Assembly (NCBI RefSeq): GCF_020171985.1
Contig: NZ_JAIVAL010000003.1
Span: forward strand, 186,001 to 250,000
Source of the DNA: Halobacillus halophilus
Lineage (GTDB): Bacteria; Bacillota; Bacilli; Bacillales; Halobacillaceae
Length of the DNA: 64,000 nucleotides
Direction of reading: 5' to 3'
This document shows positions 50,455 to 60,340 of this stretch, piece by piece. A program made the translations under genes and the position numbers. Numbering within the stretch: position 1 is the first letter of the stretch; each line of letters begins with the position of its first letter. The notes under the pieces were generated by a model. It searched no databases. It was not told where the DNA came from and saw nothing but the letters and a program-made list of their open reading frames with translations.

Positions 50455-53400
50455 TTAATTCAAGTATTTCTCAATAACACTGCGAACTTCTTTGCCTGTC
50501 GCATGTTTGTTCACTTTCTTCATCACATACCCCTGGACTTTTCCTGCGTCGGAAGGTTGTTGGGCTCCTGTTTCCTCAATCGCATGCTTCACATAAAAGT
50601 GAAGCTGGATTGAACTGAGCGTGTAATCTTTTTTCTTCAAGGTCAATTTCTTCTCAAGAAAGTCTATCATTTCGTTCTTGATGAAAGTCAATGTCTCTCC
50701 TTTCCCTTCTATACTTTCTTCTGCATCCTGATAAAGTTCAATCTTCTCATCAAGGTCTTTTCCAGTTTGCAGTTCCATCGCCTTCAGCTGCACGAGCAGT
50801 TTCTCCTCTTCACTCAAGGCGACGGGGACGTTGACGTCATCTACATTGATATGCCCCCATCCTCCTTCTGCTTTGTCTGTTATGCGAATCAAGAGGTTTT
50901 CTCCCACATACTCAGAAGCATCCCATTCGACACGACGGTATGTTTCCTGGTTTCTTCCTGTCGCTTGCTTCAGTACTTTCCCGTCCGAGGTACGGATCAG
51001 GGAGACAGATAGTTGATCGATGTTATGGCCACCGCCAATCAAAAAGTCAATCTTACCATTTCCGCCAAGTTCAAAAATCTGTGATTCTAAGATCCCTGTG
51101 GCTGCGTCGCCACCGCTTGAATCAAGGAATCCCCAAAGGTGGTGACGCTCAGGGTCTATCTGGTCTTCGGCCTGGTCAAACGGGCCGCCCCAGCCCCAAT
51201 CGTCCTTCGCTGTGACATGCGCATCCGAGAAGGCATCTCCTTCTACGATGTTCCAGCTCGTTAAGTCACCGGTTTGGAAACTATGGTTTTCAAGCTCGCC
51301 ATGTGGTGGGACCGTTTCAGTTTCTTTTTCATACACAGGGTCAGTCTCTCCGAAAGCTCCGTTCATTGTCCAGACATCCATGGACACAATCTCTGGGTCG
51401 CCTCCCTCACTCCAAAGCTCTATGCCAAGCGAATCATACCTTGTCGGATAGACGCGGGAAGTGATGCTCTTCTGTCCATTGGCATATGCTTCAACCATCG
51501 AACGATCCAAATAAAGATGCAGCTGCCAACGGTCGCCGTTCAATTTCAGTTCTCCCCCTTGGACGCCTTTACTCACATCCGGGTCCAAGCTGGATTGATT
51601 CCGGTCAATCGCAAACGTTTCCTCCGTGGAATCATAATATACGAGCGTTTCTTCTTCGCCATTTTCACTTTGACGTACTTTAATACCCACTTTATCCGCT
51701 TGTTTCGGATCGACGTCTAAGATGATTTCTAGCATGTCGCCTTCCACATCCTGAATCAACTCATTCGCTTCTTTCATTCCTTTGTTTTCAAAGGATACAA
51801 GTGACTCCTCTCTTAAAGATTCCAGTTCCTCTATTGGCTGCAATCCGAGATCGTTATTGTCTCTCAAGGAAAGTTCCAGAGGCAGTCCAGCATTGTGCGC
51901 CCAGCCTGCATCATAATGTTCTTGCTCGCTTCGTTTGTCTTGGGCAATGCTGAATAAAATCGGCGTTCCGTCTTCATCGACCATGCCGCTTGGCCCAGTG
52001 AAATGCTCGCCATAGTCGAACATTTTCGGTTCTTCATGATCTGGAACAAACTCTAAGTTTTCCTTATCCCACGTGCCCACCCAATAGAAGGTGTATTTGA
52101 CATTATGCGGGCTGTATCCATCGAACCATGGGTTGATAAAGAACGCATATTTTTCTTCTCCGGATTCATCTTTTCCGAGCGGGAGAAAGACGGGTAGTTC
52201 CCATACATCACCCGTTTTTGGATAGGCTTCTGAATCTCCGGTAAAGAAAGGTTTCTCGTAGGTCCAGTTTTCCAAATCCTTCGAAGAATATAACAGCGCT
52301 GTTCCACCCACTTGATCAATTCCTGATCCCATCAGCTGATACCATGTGTCTCCATCTTTCCAAACGAATGGATCACGGAACTGTCCATACATCACTTCGC
52401 CCTCTTCTGCTGGAAGGTTTTCTTCCTGTACCGTTACGGGCTCATCAAGCATGCGCCATTCCTTCAATTCAGGATCGCTTGGGTCCTCACTAACGGCAAG
52501 CCCCGTCATTTGATTCGGGAATTTGCTGTCATCCCCTGCCGTGAAGAATAAGACCGGTTCCCCGTTCTCATCGAGCGTCGCACTGCCGGACCATACCCCG
52601 TCTGGAGCCACCGTGCCCGCGTCAGGTGCAAGGGCCGTAGGAAGCTCTTCCCAATGCACCATATCCTCACTAACCGCATGTCCCCAATGAATATGGTGCC
52701 AATACGGTCCTTGTGGGTTCTTTTGATAGAAAATGTGATATTTCCCCTTATAATAGATCGGTGCGTGCGGTTCGTTCATCCAATGTTCCGGAGGCATGAA
52801 ATGATATTGTGGTCGATATTGGTCGCCGTCATAACGCGTGCGGTCCCAGTCCATGGATGGTTCAGGGAGCGATTGACCCTCAAAGCTCTCTACCATTGAC
52901 TGATACTCTTGCTGAATCTCTTCCGCCGTCTTCGCCTCATTTGCTATTTTCACTTCATCCATCAAACCATTAAACATATTCGCCTCAAACACGCCATTAA
53001 TTACTGCCGCCTGATTGTGTTTCCCAATTAGCAGGTCTTCACTGGACGTTGTTATCCTTCCATTTGGGGTTTCTGTCTGGCCGACGAGCTCTCCATTCAA
53101 GTAAAGTTTCATCGATTGGTCATTCCGATCGAAAGTAGCGGCCACATGGGACCACTGATCCTTTTCCAATCTTTGTTCAGGAGTAGTGGAAACCTCTTGC
53201 CACTCGCCGTTAATGCCTGCCTGGAAGGAAAGTTTCCCGTGACGGCCCATTCCTAAAATAAACCCTTCCCCTTTTGACTTATCATGCTGGTTAACGATCG
53301 CGGATATTTGATTAAGATCTCCCCACTCATACGCTCGTGGAGCTACCCATCCTTCTATCGTAACGGCATTTTCGGGCTGGACAAATTGTTCGTCCGCATG

Positions 53401-56127
53401 CGTCACCCACGTGGAATACCCATCAAATAACAAAGCATTCCCTACCAAACCAGGCTTCCACAACGGATCAGAGGATGCTTTATACTCCGCGTTATTAAAC
53501 ACGTACTGCACAGGGTCGAACTCTCCACTGACTTCCTCTTTCGTAACTTTTCCTTCTTGTTCATCAAATGACCAATGAGCAAGCGGACCGGTTTGCTTCA
53601 CTTGGAAGTCGTCTACATTGATATGTCCCCATCCTTCTGTAGAGTTGTCTACAACTTTCAAATACACTTCTTCACCTACATACTTTGAAGCATCCCAAAC
53701 GACTTTCGAATATTCTTCGGAGTCGTTCCATTCGGTATTGGTTGCCTTCAACAATTCTTTATTATCTTCCGCCCGTACAAGGGCTACATACAAGTCATCA
53801 GGGTCGTTTCCACCACCAATTAAATAAGAAATCGTCCCTGTTCCAGATAAAATAAACGAAGAGGAACGCAGGACTCCGGTTTGACCATCGCCACCTTCTT
53901 TAGCGCCCCAAAGATGGTAGTTACCTTCATGGTTAAACGGGCCTCCCCAGCCCCAATCCGTATCATTGGTTACCTCAGCCGGACTGAAAGCATCTCCCTC
54001 CATGACGGTCCACCCTGTTAAATCACCCGTTTCAAAGCCACCATTCTCAAGATCATCTCTAATCGGCTCTCCTTCTGAATACACCTGAAAATCATCGACG
54101 TTAATATGACCGAATCCATCATTATGGTAATCCACGACTTTCAAGTAAAGCGTCTCACCAAGGTAGGCACTGGCATCCCAGGAGACGCGCCGGTATTTCT
54201 CGTCATTTGCCCCTGTTGCTTTGAAGAGTTCTTTCCCGTCTGACGCTCGGACAAGAGCTACATACAAGCGCTCCTTATCCTGCCCACCTCCGATCAAGAA
54301 TTCAACCTGCCCTTTTCCGCTTAATTGAAAAAGATCCGATTGAAGCGTTCCTGTCCGGAAATCGGAATCACTCACATTCTCGGAAAAACCCCAAAGATGG
54401 TACTTCCCTTCCTGTTCAAAAGGTTTGCCGTCCCAATACATTTCTGTTTGAGAAACGCCATGGGTGAAGGCACTTCCGCTCGCCGTCCATCCTGTTAAAT
54501 CGCCGGTTTCGAAGTTCCCATTTTCCAAGGTATTCGGAACGTCTTCAGGTGTCGTCCTTTTCATAGGTTCCACGTTCGCCTTGTTCAAATCCGTAACCTT
54601 CAATTGACTAAGATACACCTCTCCTCCAGTACTGAACATTTCCAGCGTGGAAGGCGACTCGTCTCTGAATATCTGGTCGGTCAGAACAGTCGTCCCTTCA
54701 TTCCCGAACACTTCTACAGACGACCGATCCAGAAGAATTCTCATTTGAACTTTCCCGTCCTCCACTTTCATCGGCGCTTCGTGGACGGCTGCAAACTCAG
54801 GTGAGAAGTCACTCTCCCCTGATGAAGTCCGGTCCACTGCGATCTTCTCCTCATCTGTGTGGTAAACAATCGTCGTCGATTGATCGTTTTCGTTCGTCAA
54901 TGTAAACCCAAAAGAATCCGCAGAGGACTGAGTGATATCAAAAGATGCGGTTATTTCTAGCAAGTCATTAACAGAATCTCCGATCTTTTGACTTCCTTCT
55001 TTCACGACTTCATTTTTTCGCTCTACGGTTTCTCCTCTCAGCTGGTCAAATTCAGCTACAGGCTGTTGTTGGAGCTGGTAGGTTCCATCTTCTGTTGTAC
55101 GAAGATTCAATTCCCGCGGAATGGACATCGCTCCTCGGAAGTCTTCCGTCGGTATGTCCTGCCCATACTGCCAATTATTCATCCAGCCAAGCATAATCGT
55201 CCGTTCTTCCTCTTTCGGCAGGTTATTCCACGTTACTCCAGCATACATATCTGCCCCATAATCTAAAGGAAGCGGCTTCATTTCTGTTGTAAAAGATTCA
55301 CCATTAAAATCTCCCACCACATACTCCATACCAGAACCCCCGGCAGAAGAACCTTCACTTACACTCATCGTGAGCGCCCACTTCTTTTCATTTCCATCTC
55401 CATCAACGGACAGTTCTACAAGATCCGGGCACTCCCAAACCCCTTTCGCATCTGCCGGACGTTCGAATGTGTCAGTATGCTGCCAATCTTTCAGGTTATC
55501 AGATTGGTAGAATTCGATGCTCTGCCCCGCGGACACGACCATGTTCCATTGACCAGTTCCTTCATGCCAGAATACTTTTGGATCTCTAAAAACGTCCGAA
55601 TCTTCGGGCATTTCCATGACTGGATTTCCTTCATACTTTGTCCAGGTTCGTCCTTTATCATTGCTGTATGCAAGGCTCTGGGTTTGGTGTCCGGCTTTTT
55701 CATGAGTGAAGACAGCGACCATAGGTGCTTGATCACCCGTTTGAAACCCTGCGGTATTCTGTTTATCTACGACTACGCTCCCTGACCAGATATATCCTTT
55801 TTCATCCGGATACAACGCGATAGGGAGTTCCTCCCAGTTGATTAAATCCTTACTGACCGCATGGCCCCAGTACATCGGCCCCCATTGATTTCCCGTTGGG
55901 TTATGCTGATAAAATAAGTGATATTCCCCGTCATAATAGACCAATCCATTCGGGTCATTCATCCAATTTTCAGCTGGTGAATAATGAAATTGTGACCGGT
56001 ATGGATCAAGTGAAGTTCCTTGGCTCTCCTCTCCCCCCTGCTCAGCCATTGGATAAGACGGAAACAAAGTCAGAATTAACAGAGCAATCGTCAAAACGGT
56101 GGTGGACCGACGGATCACATGTCTCAA
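50455..56127 (-). CDS. Secreted dual-GH32 fructanase with three lectin-like repeats and LamG
   Basis: A 1890-residue exported enzyme for fructans (levan or inulin). The signal peptide ends near residue 28. First GH32 unit (about 43-515): nucleophile Asp58 in WMNDPNG, RDP 181-183, acid/base Glu232 in WECPDL, the exo-levanase/invertase pattern. Two related modules (533-686, 693-847) each open with FETGDLTGWT and close with GHINVDDFQV. A LamG domain follows (about 848-1065). Second GH32 unit (about 1105-1590): WMNEPHAP with Glu1119 in place of Asp, RDP 1251-1253, Glu1310 in DVWELP; Glu at that position is known in endo-inulinases. A third repeat (1611-1768) and a helical YqeY-like tail (about 1816-1890) complete it. 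Last gene of module C; no wall-anchor motif. Confidence 0.92.
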   Translation of the reverse strand: MRHVIRRSTTVLTIALLILTLFPSYPMAEQGGEESQGTSLDPYRSQFHYSPAENWMNDPNGLVYYDGEYHLFYQHNPTGNQWGPMYWGHAVSKDLINWEELPIALYPDEKGYIWSGSVVVDKQNTAGFQTGDQAPMVAVFTHEKAGHQTQSLAYSNDKGRTWTKYEGNPVMEMPEDSDVFRDPKVFWHEGTGQWNMVVSAGQSIEFYQSDNLKDWQHTDTFERPADAKGVWECPDLVELSVDGDGNEKKWALTMSVSEGSSAGGSGMEYVVGDFNGESFTTEMKPLPLDYGADMYAGVTWNNLPKEEERTIMLGWMNNWQYGQDIPTEDFRGAMSIPRELNLRTTEDGTYQLQQQPVAEFDQLRGETVERKNEVVKEGSQKIGDSVNDLLEITASFDITQSSADSFGFTLTNENDQSTTIVYHTDEEKIAVDRTSSGESDFSPEFAAVHEAPMKVEDGKVQMRILLDRSSVEVFGNEGTTVLTDQIFRDESPSTLEMFSTGGEVYLSQLKVTDLNKANVEPMKRTTPEDVPNTLENGNFETGDLTGWTASGSAFTHGVSQTEMYWDGKPFEQEGKYHLWGFSENVSDSDFRTGTLQSDLFQLSGKGQVEFLIGGGQDKERLYVALVRASDGKELFKATGANDEKYRRVSWDASAYLGETLYLKVVDYHNDGFGHINVDDFQVYSEGEPIRDDLENGGFETGDLTGWTVMEGDAFSPAEVTNDTDWGWGGPFNHEGNYHLWGAKEGGDGQTGVLRSSSFILSGTGTISYLIGGGNDPDDLYVALVRAEDNKELLKATNTEWNDSEEYSKVVWDASKYVGEEVYLKVVDNSTEGWGHINVDDFQVKQTGPLAHWSFDEQEGKVTKEEVSGEFDPVQYVFNNAEYKASSDPLWKPGLVGNALLFDGYSTWVTHADEQFVQPENAVTIEGWVAPRAYEWGDLNQISAIVNQHDKSKGEGFILGMGRHGKLSFQAGINGEWQEVSTTPEQRLEKDQWSHVAATFDRNDQSMKLYLNGELVGQTETPNGRITTSSEDLLIGKHNQAAVINGVFEANMFNGLMDEVKIANEAKTAEEIQQEYQSMVESFEGQSLPEPSMDWDRTRYDGDQYRPQYHFMPPEHWMNEPHAPIYYKGKYHIFYQKNPQGPYWHHIHWGHAVSEDMVHWEELPTALAPDAGTVAPDGVWSGSATLDENGEPVLFFTAGDDSKFPNQMTGLAVSEDPSDPELKEWRMLDEPVTVQEENLPAEEGEVMYGQFRDPFVWKDGDTWYQLMGSGIDQVGGTALLYSSKDLENWTYEKPFFTGDSEAYPKTGDVWELPVFLPLGKDESGEEKYAFFINPWFDGYSPHNVKYTFYWVGTWDKENLEFVPDHEEPKMFDYGEHFTGPSGMVDEDGTPILFSIAQDKRSEQEHYDAGWAHNAGLPLELSLRDNNDLGLQPIEELESLREESLVSFENKGMKEANELIQDVEGDMLEIILDVDPKQADKVGIKVRQSENGEEETLVYYDSTEETFAIDRNQSSLDPDVSKGVQGGELKLNGDRWQLHLYLDRSMVEAYANGQKSITSRVYPTRYDSLGIELWSEGGDPEIVSMDVWTMNGAFGETDPVYEKETETVPPHGELENHSFQTGDLTSWNIVEGDAFSDAHVTAKDDWGWGGPFDQAEDQIDPERHHLWGFLDSSGGDAATGILESQIFELGGNGKIDFLIGGGHNIDQLSVSLIRTSDGKVLKQATGRNQETYRRVEWDASEYVGENLLIRITDKAEGGWGHINVDDVNVPVALSEEEKLLVQLKAMELQTGKDLDEKIELYQDAEESIEGKGETLTFIKNEMIDFLEKKLTLKKKDYTLSSIQLHFYVKHAIEETGAQQPSDAGKVQGYVMKKVNKHATGKEVRSVIEKYLN

Positions 56128-56148
56128 TTAATCTTCCTCCTTTTAAAA

Positions 56149-56163
56149 TTGTAAGCGCTACCA
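56149..56163. promoter_or_regulatory. cre site ahead of the secreted fructanase
   Basis: TTGTAAGCGCTACCA fits WTGNAANCGNWNNCW at every position. It lies 22 bp upstream of the start codon, inside the gap after the DUF624 gene, so CcpA may block a local promoter or act as a roadblock. Confidence 0.75.
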
Positions 56164-56224
56164 AAAAAGCGCACTAATTTTTTAATCACATGTAAAAAGA
56201 AAACCCGTCTGTTCTTGCATCCAG

Positions 56225-56827
56225 TCAGACGGGCTTGTGAGCTTCTTGTGGAAAAGGAAATAAAAGAACGGTTAACAGTAGAATGATATTGACGGAATAC
56301 AACGGCAGGATGCCGGGTATGAATCGAATACACAAGAGAAGCAGAATAAATCCAGCCATAAAAGAAAGCAGTCGCCCAGGGTAAAGCAACAGAAGATGAA
56401 GGGCGTTTTTTAAAGCTTCTTTTGCCTTCATTCCATGACTGAGAGGGTTGAACGTTAAGATAGCCGTCATCAGCACCCCTCCCCCGAGAAACATGGTACC
56501 GCTGAAGAATAGATAGAACCATATTCCTGTGAACTGAAGACTTGTATAGATGTTGAGCCCTAAAAGAATCAGTACCACACACGTACTTAGGAACACTACA
56601 TTCGCAGAAAGGAAGGAGCGTTTATAGATGTTCCAATAAAACGCTACCGGAGGAGGACGCCTATCTGCCATCCACTCTCTCAATAAGGCTACACAGGCGG
56701 CAGAAGCAGGAAAGATACCGAAAACCCCGCCACCCATTAGTGTAAAAGCGATCCACAATACATTTAAAATCGCAAGCCGCATCAACCAGTCACTGACAAG
56801 ATAGATGAGGTTTCCCGTACCTTTCAT
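56225..56827 (-). CDS. DUF624 (YesL-like) membrane protein (module C)
   Basis: A 200-residue protein with about five membrane helices and the DUF624 opening LNVLWIAFTLMGGGVFGIFPASAA. It parallels the module A protein in type and position next to glycan genes. The ATG at 56827 lies 6 nt from AGGAGG. Function unknown. Confidence 0.88.
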   Translation of the reverse strand: MKGTGNLIYLVSDWLMRLAILNVLWIAFTLMGGGVFGIFPASAACVALLREWMADRRPPPVAFYWNIYKRSFLSANVVFLSTCVVLILLGLNIYTSLQFTGIWFYLFFSGTMFLGGGVLMTAILTFNPLSHGMKAKEALKNALHLLLLYPGRLLSFMAGFILLLLCIRFIPGILPLYSVNIILLLTVLLFPFPQEAHKPV

Positions 56828-56839
56828 CTTCATCCTCCT

Positions 56840-58315
56840 TTACGCGTTTGGATTCCAGATCGATCTCGTTTCGAAAATCGTCGATTCATGTACTTCTACC
56901 GTCCCGCGGACAGCTTCCATCTTTAACTTTGCTTCATGATTCGCTGCCGGTAAGTATAAATTCGTCATGCTTATTTCTCCATCCCCAAGAAAGAGTTCGA
57001 CCGAGGAACGGTCACAGACGATCTTGAGATGGAAGGACGAAACATCACGATTCAAAGGCGCCTGAGAAGTGCAGACATATTCCTTTGAGAAATCAAACTC
57101 CGCCCTGTCCCTTTGAACGGATATCACCTTTTCTTCACGATCAATTTTAACCCTTAGACCTGCGTCCTGCTTTCCAAATAACCGAGCTTCAAACTCCCCT
57201 CCTTTTTCAACTTCTACATTTAATTCCCATATGAAAGGAGAAGAGGGCTGGGATAGCTCGATAGACTGCTGTTCTTTAAGGAAGCAACGCTTATGCTCGC
57301 TTCGTTTTTCTATCAATCTTGTAAGCTCTGAGATAGGCTTTTGGATCAGGCGTTCCTGACCTTCCACCATAGTTAACGTCAATTCCCTTGGGAGCGTCAT
57401 TGCACTTCTCCATGGATCGGTTGGCACATCATTGGCGTATTGCCAATTGCTCATCCAGGCAAGAATCACCCTTCTCCCCGGAACATCAGAAAAGGACTGG
57501 GACGCATAAAAATCTTTCCCGTAGTCAAGCCAGCGCACCGTTTCCTTCGGCTGATGAGGAACAAAATGCTTGCCGTCAAAGGCCCCGATAAAATACTGTG
57601 TGCCAGATCCACCTGAAGGAGCGCCTGCATCAATCCCTATCGGCATCACCCATTTCTTTTCTCCGGATGTTTCATTCGTGAGAGGGAACAGATCAGGGCA
57701 TTCCCAAACACCTTCTTGTGCGCCCCACCCTTCTCCGAATTCACTAGCATAGATCCACTGCTTCAAATCAGGCGAAGTGTAGAATTGAACTTTTCTCCCT
57801 GCAGCAAGCACCATTACCCACTTCTCTGTATCTTCATGCCAGAAAACTTTCGGATCACGGAAGTCCTTGATGCCAGGGTTTTGAATAACCGGATTTTTGT
57901 CATATTTCACCCATGTCCGTCCACGGTCTCTACTGTAGGCGATGCTCTGCCTTTGTAAATCTCCATCTGCGTGGGTAAAGACAGCAACAAGGCCTGGCTT
58001 TCCATCGAAAAAACCACTTGTATCCTTGTGGTCTACCACAGCACTCCCTGAAAAAATCATGCCAAGATCATCTGGAAAGAGGGCTACAGGAAGATGTTCC
58101 CACACGATTAGATCCTTACTGACTGCATGGCCCCAATGCATCGGACCCCACTGTTTACTATCTGGATGATATTGATAAAAGAGATGATATTCCCCTTCAA
58201 AGTACACCAGTCCATTGGGATCATTCATCCACATTTTTTCGGGGGTAAAATGGATGTGAGGACGATACCTCTCCTGATAATACCCATCCGTCATCAACAT
58301 CTGGTTTTGAATCAT
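56840..58315 (-). CDS. GH32 fructosidase, cytoplasmic (module C)
   Basis: A 491-residue GH32 enzyme without a signal peptide. Nucleophile Asp32 in WMNDPNG (29-35), RDP at 153-155, acid/base Glu205 in WECPDL. It should split imported fructo-oligosaccharides or sucrose from the non-reducing end; with a non-PTS transporter beside it, unphosphorylated substrates are likely, so sacA-type action on sucrose-6-phosphate is less probable. AAGGAG lies about 11 nt before the ATG. Confidence 0.92.
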   Translation of the reverse strand: MIQNQMLMTDGYYQERYRPHIHFTPEKMWMNDPNGLVYFEGEYHLFYQYHPDSKQWGPMHWGHAVSKDLIVWEHLPVALFPDDLGMIFSGSAVVDHKDTSGFFDGKPGLVAVFTHADGDLQRQSIAYSRDRGRTWVKYDKNPVIQNPGIKDFRDPKVFWHEDTEKWVMVLAAGRKVQFYTSPDLKQWIYASEFGEGWGAQEGVWECPDLFPLTNETSGEKKWVMPIGIDAGAPSGGSGTQYFIGAFDGKHFVPHQPKETVRWLDYGKDFYASQSFSDVPGRRVILAWMSNWQYANDVPTDPWRSAMTLPRELTLTMVEGQERLIQKPISELTRLIEKRSEHKRCFLKEQQSIELSQPSSPFIWELNVEVEKGGEFEARLFGKQDAGLRVKIDREEKVISVQRDRAEFDFSKEYVCTSQAPLNRDVSSFHLKIVCDRSSVELFLGDGEISMTNLYLPAANHEAKLKMEAVRGTVEVHESTIFETRSIWNPNA

Positions 58316-58402
58316 AGATTATGGCACTCCTTCCAACAATATTGAAGCTCTCCTATCAGGCGAAGTTTCTCTTTTATCGCGTGACATTTAAGTGAAAATC
58401 AA

Positions 58403-59257
58403 TTAGTTTTTTGAACCTGTGTGTGTTAACCCTTGTACGTAATATCTTTGCAGGAAAGCAAAAATCAACAGCATGGGCACAGTGGCAATCGTTAAAGCAG
58501 CCATCACTTGCCCCCACTTGATTGGTGGTTCGTTCATGAAATACTGCAGTCCAATCTGGATGGTACGCATACTCTCATCCGAAGCTACAACAAGCGGCCA
58601 TAGGAAGTCATTCCAGTGGTTAATAAATAGCACAATCGCTACAGTAGCGAACACTGGTTTAGACAGCGGGACAATGATCCGGAAGAAGATTCCGATTTGA
58701 GAACACCCATCAATCTTGGCTGCTTCCTCCAATTCCTTAGGAAAGTCGAGAAAAAACTGGCGGAATAGAAAGATAGCAAACGCATTGGCGATAAACGGTA
58801 CAATCAAACCCGTGTACGTATTCACCCACCCAAGGTCATACACCAGAACGTAGAGAGGTAAAAAGATACTTTCCGGCGGGATGATCAGGGTAGCGATAAT
58901 GACGCCAAGCCAGAAACCAGCCAGTGGAAAGCGAAACCGTGCCAGGGCATAACCAGCCATTGAATTGACAATAAGCCCAAAGACAATGATGCCGGTTGTA
59001 TAAATCAAGCTGTTTAAAATGTACTTCATAAGGTCTACACGTTGAAAAGCCGCGATATAATTGTGGAAGTATCCCCCTTCTACTTCACTGGGAGCCGGGG
59101 GCAGAAAGGCTTTCAGTGATTTCATATCCCTGAAAATCTGAAACTCATCTTTCAACGATGAAACAAGCATCCATACCAAGGGAAAGAGAAAGATAAATGT
59201 GAGTAAAATCAAAGATACATATAAGACGACTCTCTGAATCTTTTTCTTTCTTTTCAT
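58403..59257 (-). CDS. Carbohydrate ABC permease, MalG type (module C)
   Basis: A 284-residue six-helix permease with EAA loop ELEEAAKIDGCSQIGIFFRI. It follows the MalF-type gene by 5 bp. Confidence 0.93.
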   Translation of the reverse strand: MKRKKKIQRVVLYVSLILLTFIFLFPLVWMLVSSLKDEFQIFRDMKSLKAFLPPAPSEVEGGYFHNYIAAFQRVDLMKYILNSLIYTTGIIVFGLIVNSMAGYALARFRFPLAGFWLGVIIATLIIPPESIFLPLYVLVYDLGWVNTYTGLIVPFIANAFAIFLFRQFFLDFPKELEEAAKIDGCSQIGIFFRIIVPLSKPVFATVAIVLFINHWNDFLWPLVVASDESMRTIQIGLQYFMNEPPIKWGQVMAALTIATVPMLLIFAFLQRYYVQGLTHTGSKN

Positions 59258-59262
59258 AGCTT

Positions 59263-60246
59263 TTACCCCCTCTCCTCACGAATGAGCACACGCTGAATAA
59301 TGGTTATGGTAAGGACAATCAGTGTAAATACGACGGCCATGGCTGAGGCATAACCCACATCTCGATAGTTGAATCCTGTTTCATAGATGTGATAGACCAG
59401 AGACTTGGTAGACCCAAGCGGTCCTCCCTGTGTCATGATCATCGGCTGCACAAGTAGTTTAAAGGCAGCAATACTGATCGTAATAAAAATGAACAAGGCA
59501 ATGTTTTTTAAACCTGGCAGCGTCACATGTAAAAACTTCTGCCAATTGCTTGCTCCGTCAATATCTGCCGCTTCATATAAATGGTTCGGAATGTTTTGAA
59601 GGCCTGCCAGGAAGATCATCATCTGGAAACCGGCTCCTTGCCAGACAGACATGACAATGATGGAATTCATGGCCTGATCAGGGCTTGTAAGAAATGGTTG
59701 TGGAGAAATCCCTATAAGTCCGAGCAGCTGGTTGATTAAACCTTCGTTTGGATTGTACATAAACGTCCAGAGAATCGAGACTACAACCAAAGACATGACG
59801 ACAGGCGAGAAAAAGGCCGTTCGAAAAAATACGCGGAACTTTAATTTCTTATTAATGAGCAAGGCAAGTCCTAACGCGACCGCCAGCTGAACAGGAACGA
59901 CGATGACAGAAAAGTAAACGGTATTCCAAAAGGCCTGGCGGAATTGAGCATCCTGCCATATATAAGTAAAATTCTCGAAGCCGATAAATGAAATATCATC
60001 CGGTTTTAAGATATAGAAATCTGTAAAGCTATAATAGAAAGCAGCTCCCATCGGATACAAAAGGAATACACCCAGAAGAATTAAGGCAGGGGCTAGAAAG
60101 AAGTAACCTGTCATCGCTTCTTGAAATGCCTGTGACCTTCTTCTTTTCTTCCTCTTTGGCGGCACCTTTTTGATCGGTGGTTCAGATGGATCCTTATAAT
60201 GAACATGATCGGGCAGTTGTTTCGCAGAAGAACTATTCCCTTTCAT
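59263..60246 (-). CDS. Carbohydrate ABC permease, MalF type (module C)
   Basis: A 327-residue permease with a basic N-terminal extension of about 40 residues (KKVPPKRKKRRR) and six helices; EAA loop HLYEAADIDGASNWQKFLHV. AGAGGGTG lies about 7 nt before the ATG. Confidence 0.93.
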   Translation of the reverse strand: MKGNSSSAKQLPDHVHYKDPSEPPIKKVPPKRKKRRRSQAFQEAMTGYFFLAPALILLGVFLLYPMGAAFYYSFTDFYILKPDDISFIGFENFTYIWQDAQFRQAFWNTVYFSVIVVPVQLAVALGLALLINKKLKFRVFFRTAFFSPVVMSLVVVSILWTFMYNPNEGLINQLLGLIGISPQPFLTSPDQAMNSIIVMSVWQGAGFQMMIFLAGLQNIPNHLYEAADIDGASNWQKFLHVTLPGLKNIALFIFITISIAAFKLLVQPMIMTQGGPLGSTKSLVYHIYETGFNYRDVGYASAMAVVFTLIVLTITIIQRVLIREERG

Positions 60247-60300
60247 ATTTATTCACCCTCTCTTTCAAAGCCGTGTACGGCCAGTCTATAAAAATCAGAG

Positions 60301-60326
60301 GGAGCCTGCAGCAACTCACAGGCCCC
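60301..60326 (-). terminator. Hairpin between binding protein and permease (module C)
   Basis: GGGGCCTG and CAGGCTCC pair with one mismatch; a weak T-rich stretch follows on the minus strand. It sits in the 94-bp gap after the binding-protein gene. Confidence 0.4.
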
Positions 60327-60340
60327 GACCAACCCTCGTA

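Noticed and set aside
56840-58315. sacA (sucrose-6-phosphate hydrolase) naming
   Set aside because: No sucrose PTS gene is nearby; the operon has an ABC transporter, so unphosphorylated fructo-oligosaccharides fit better.
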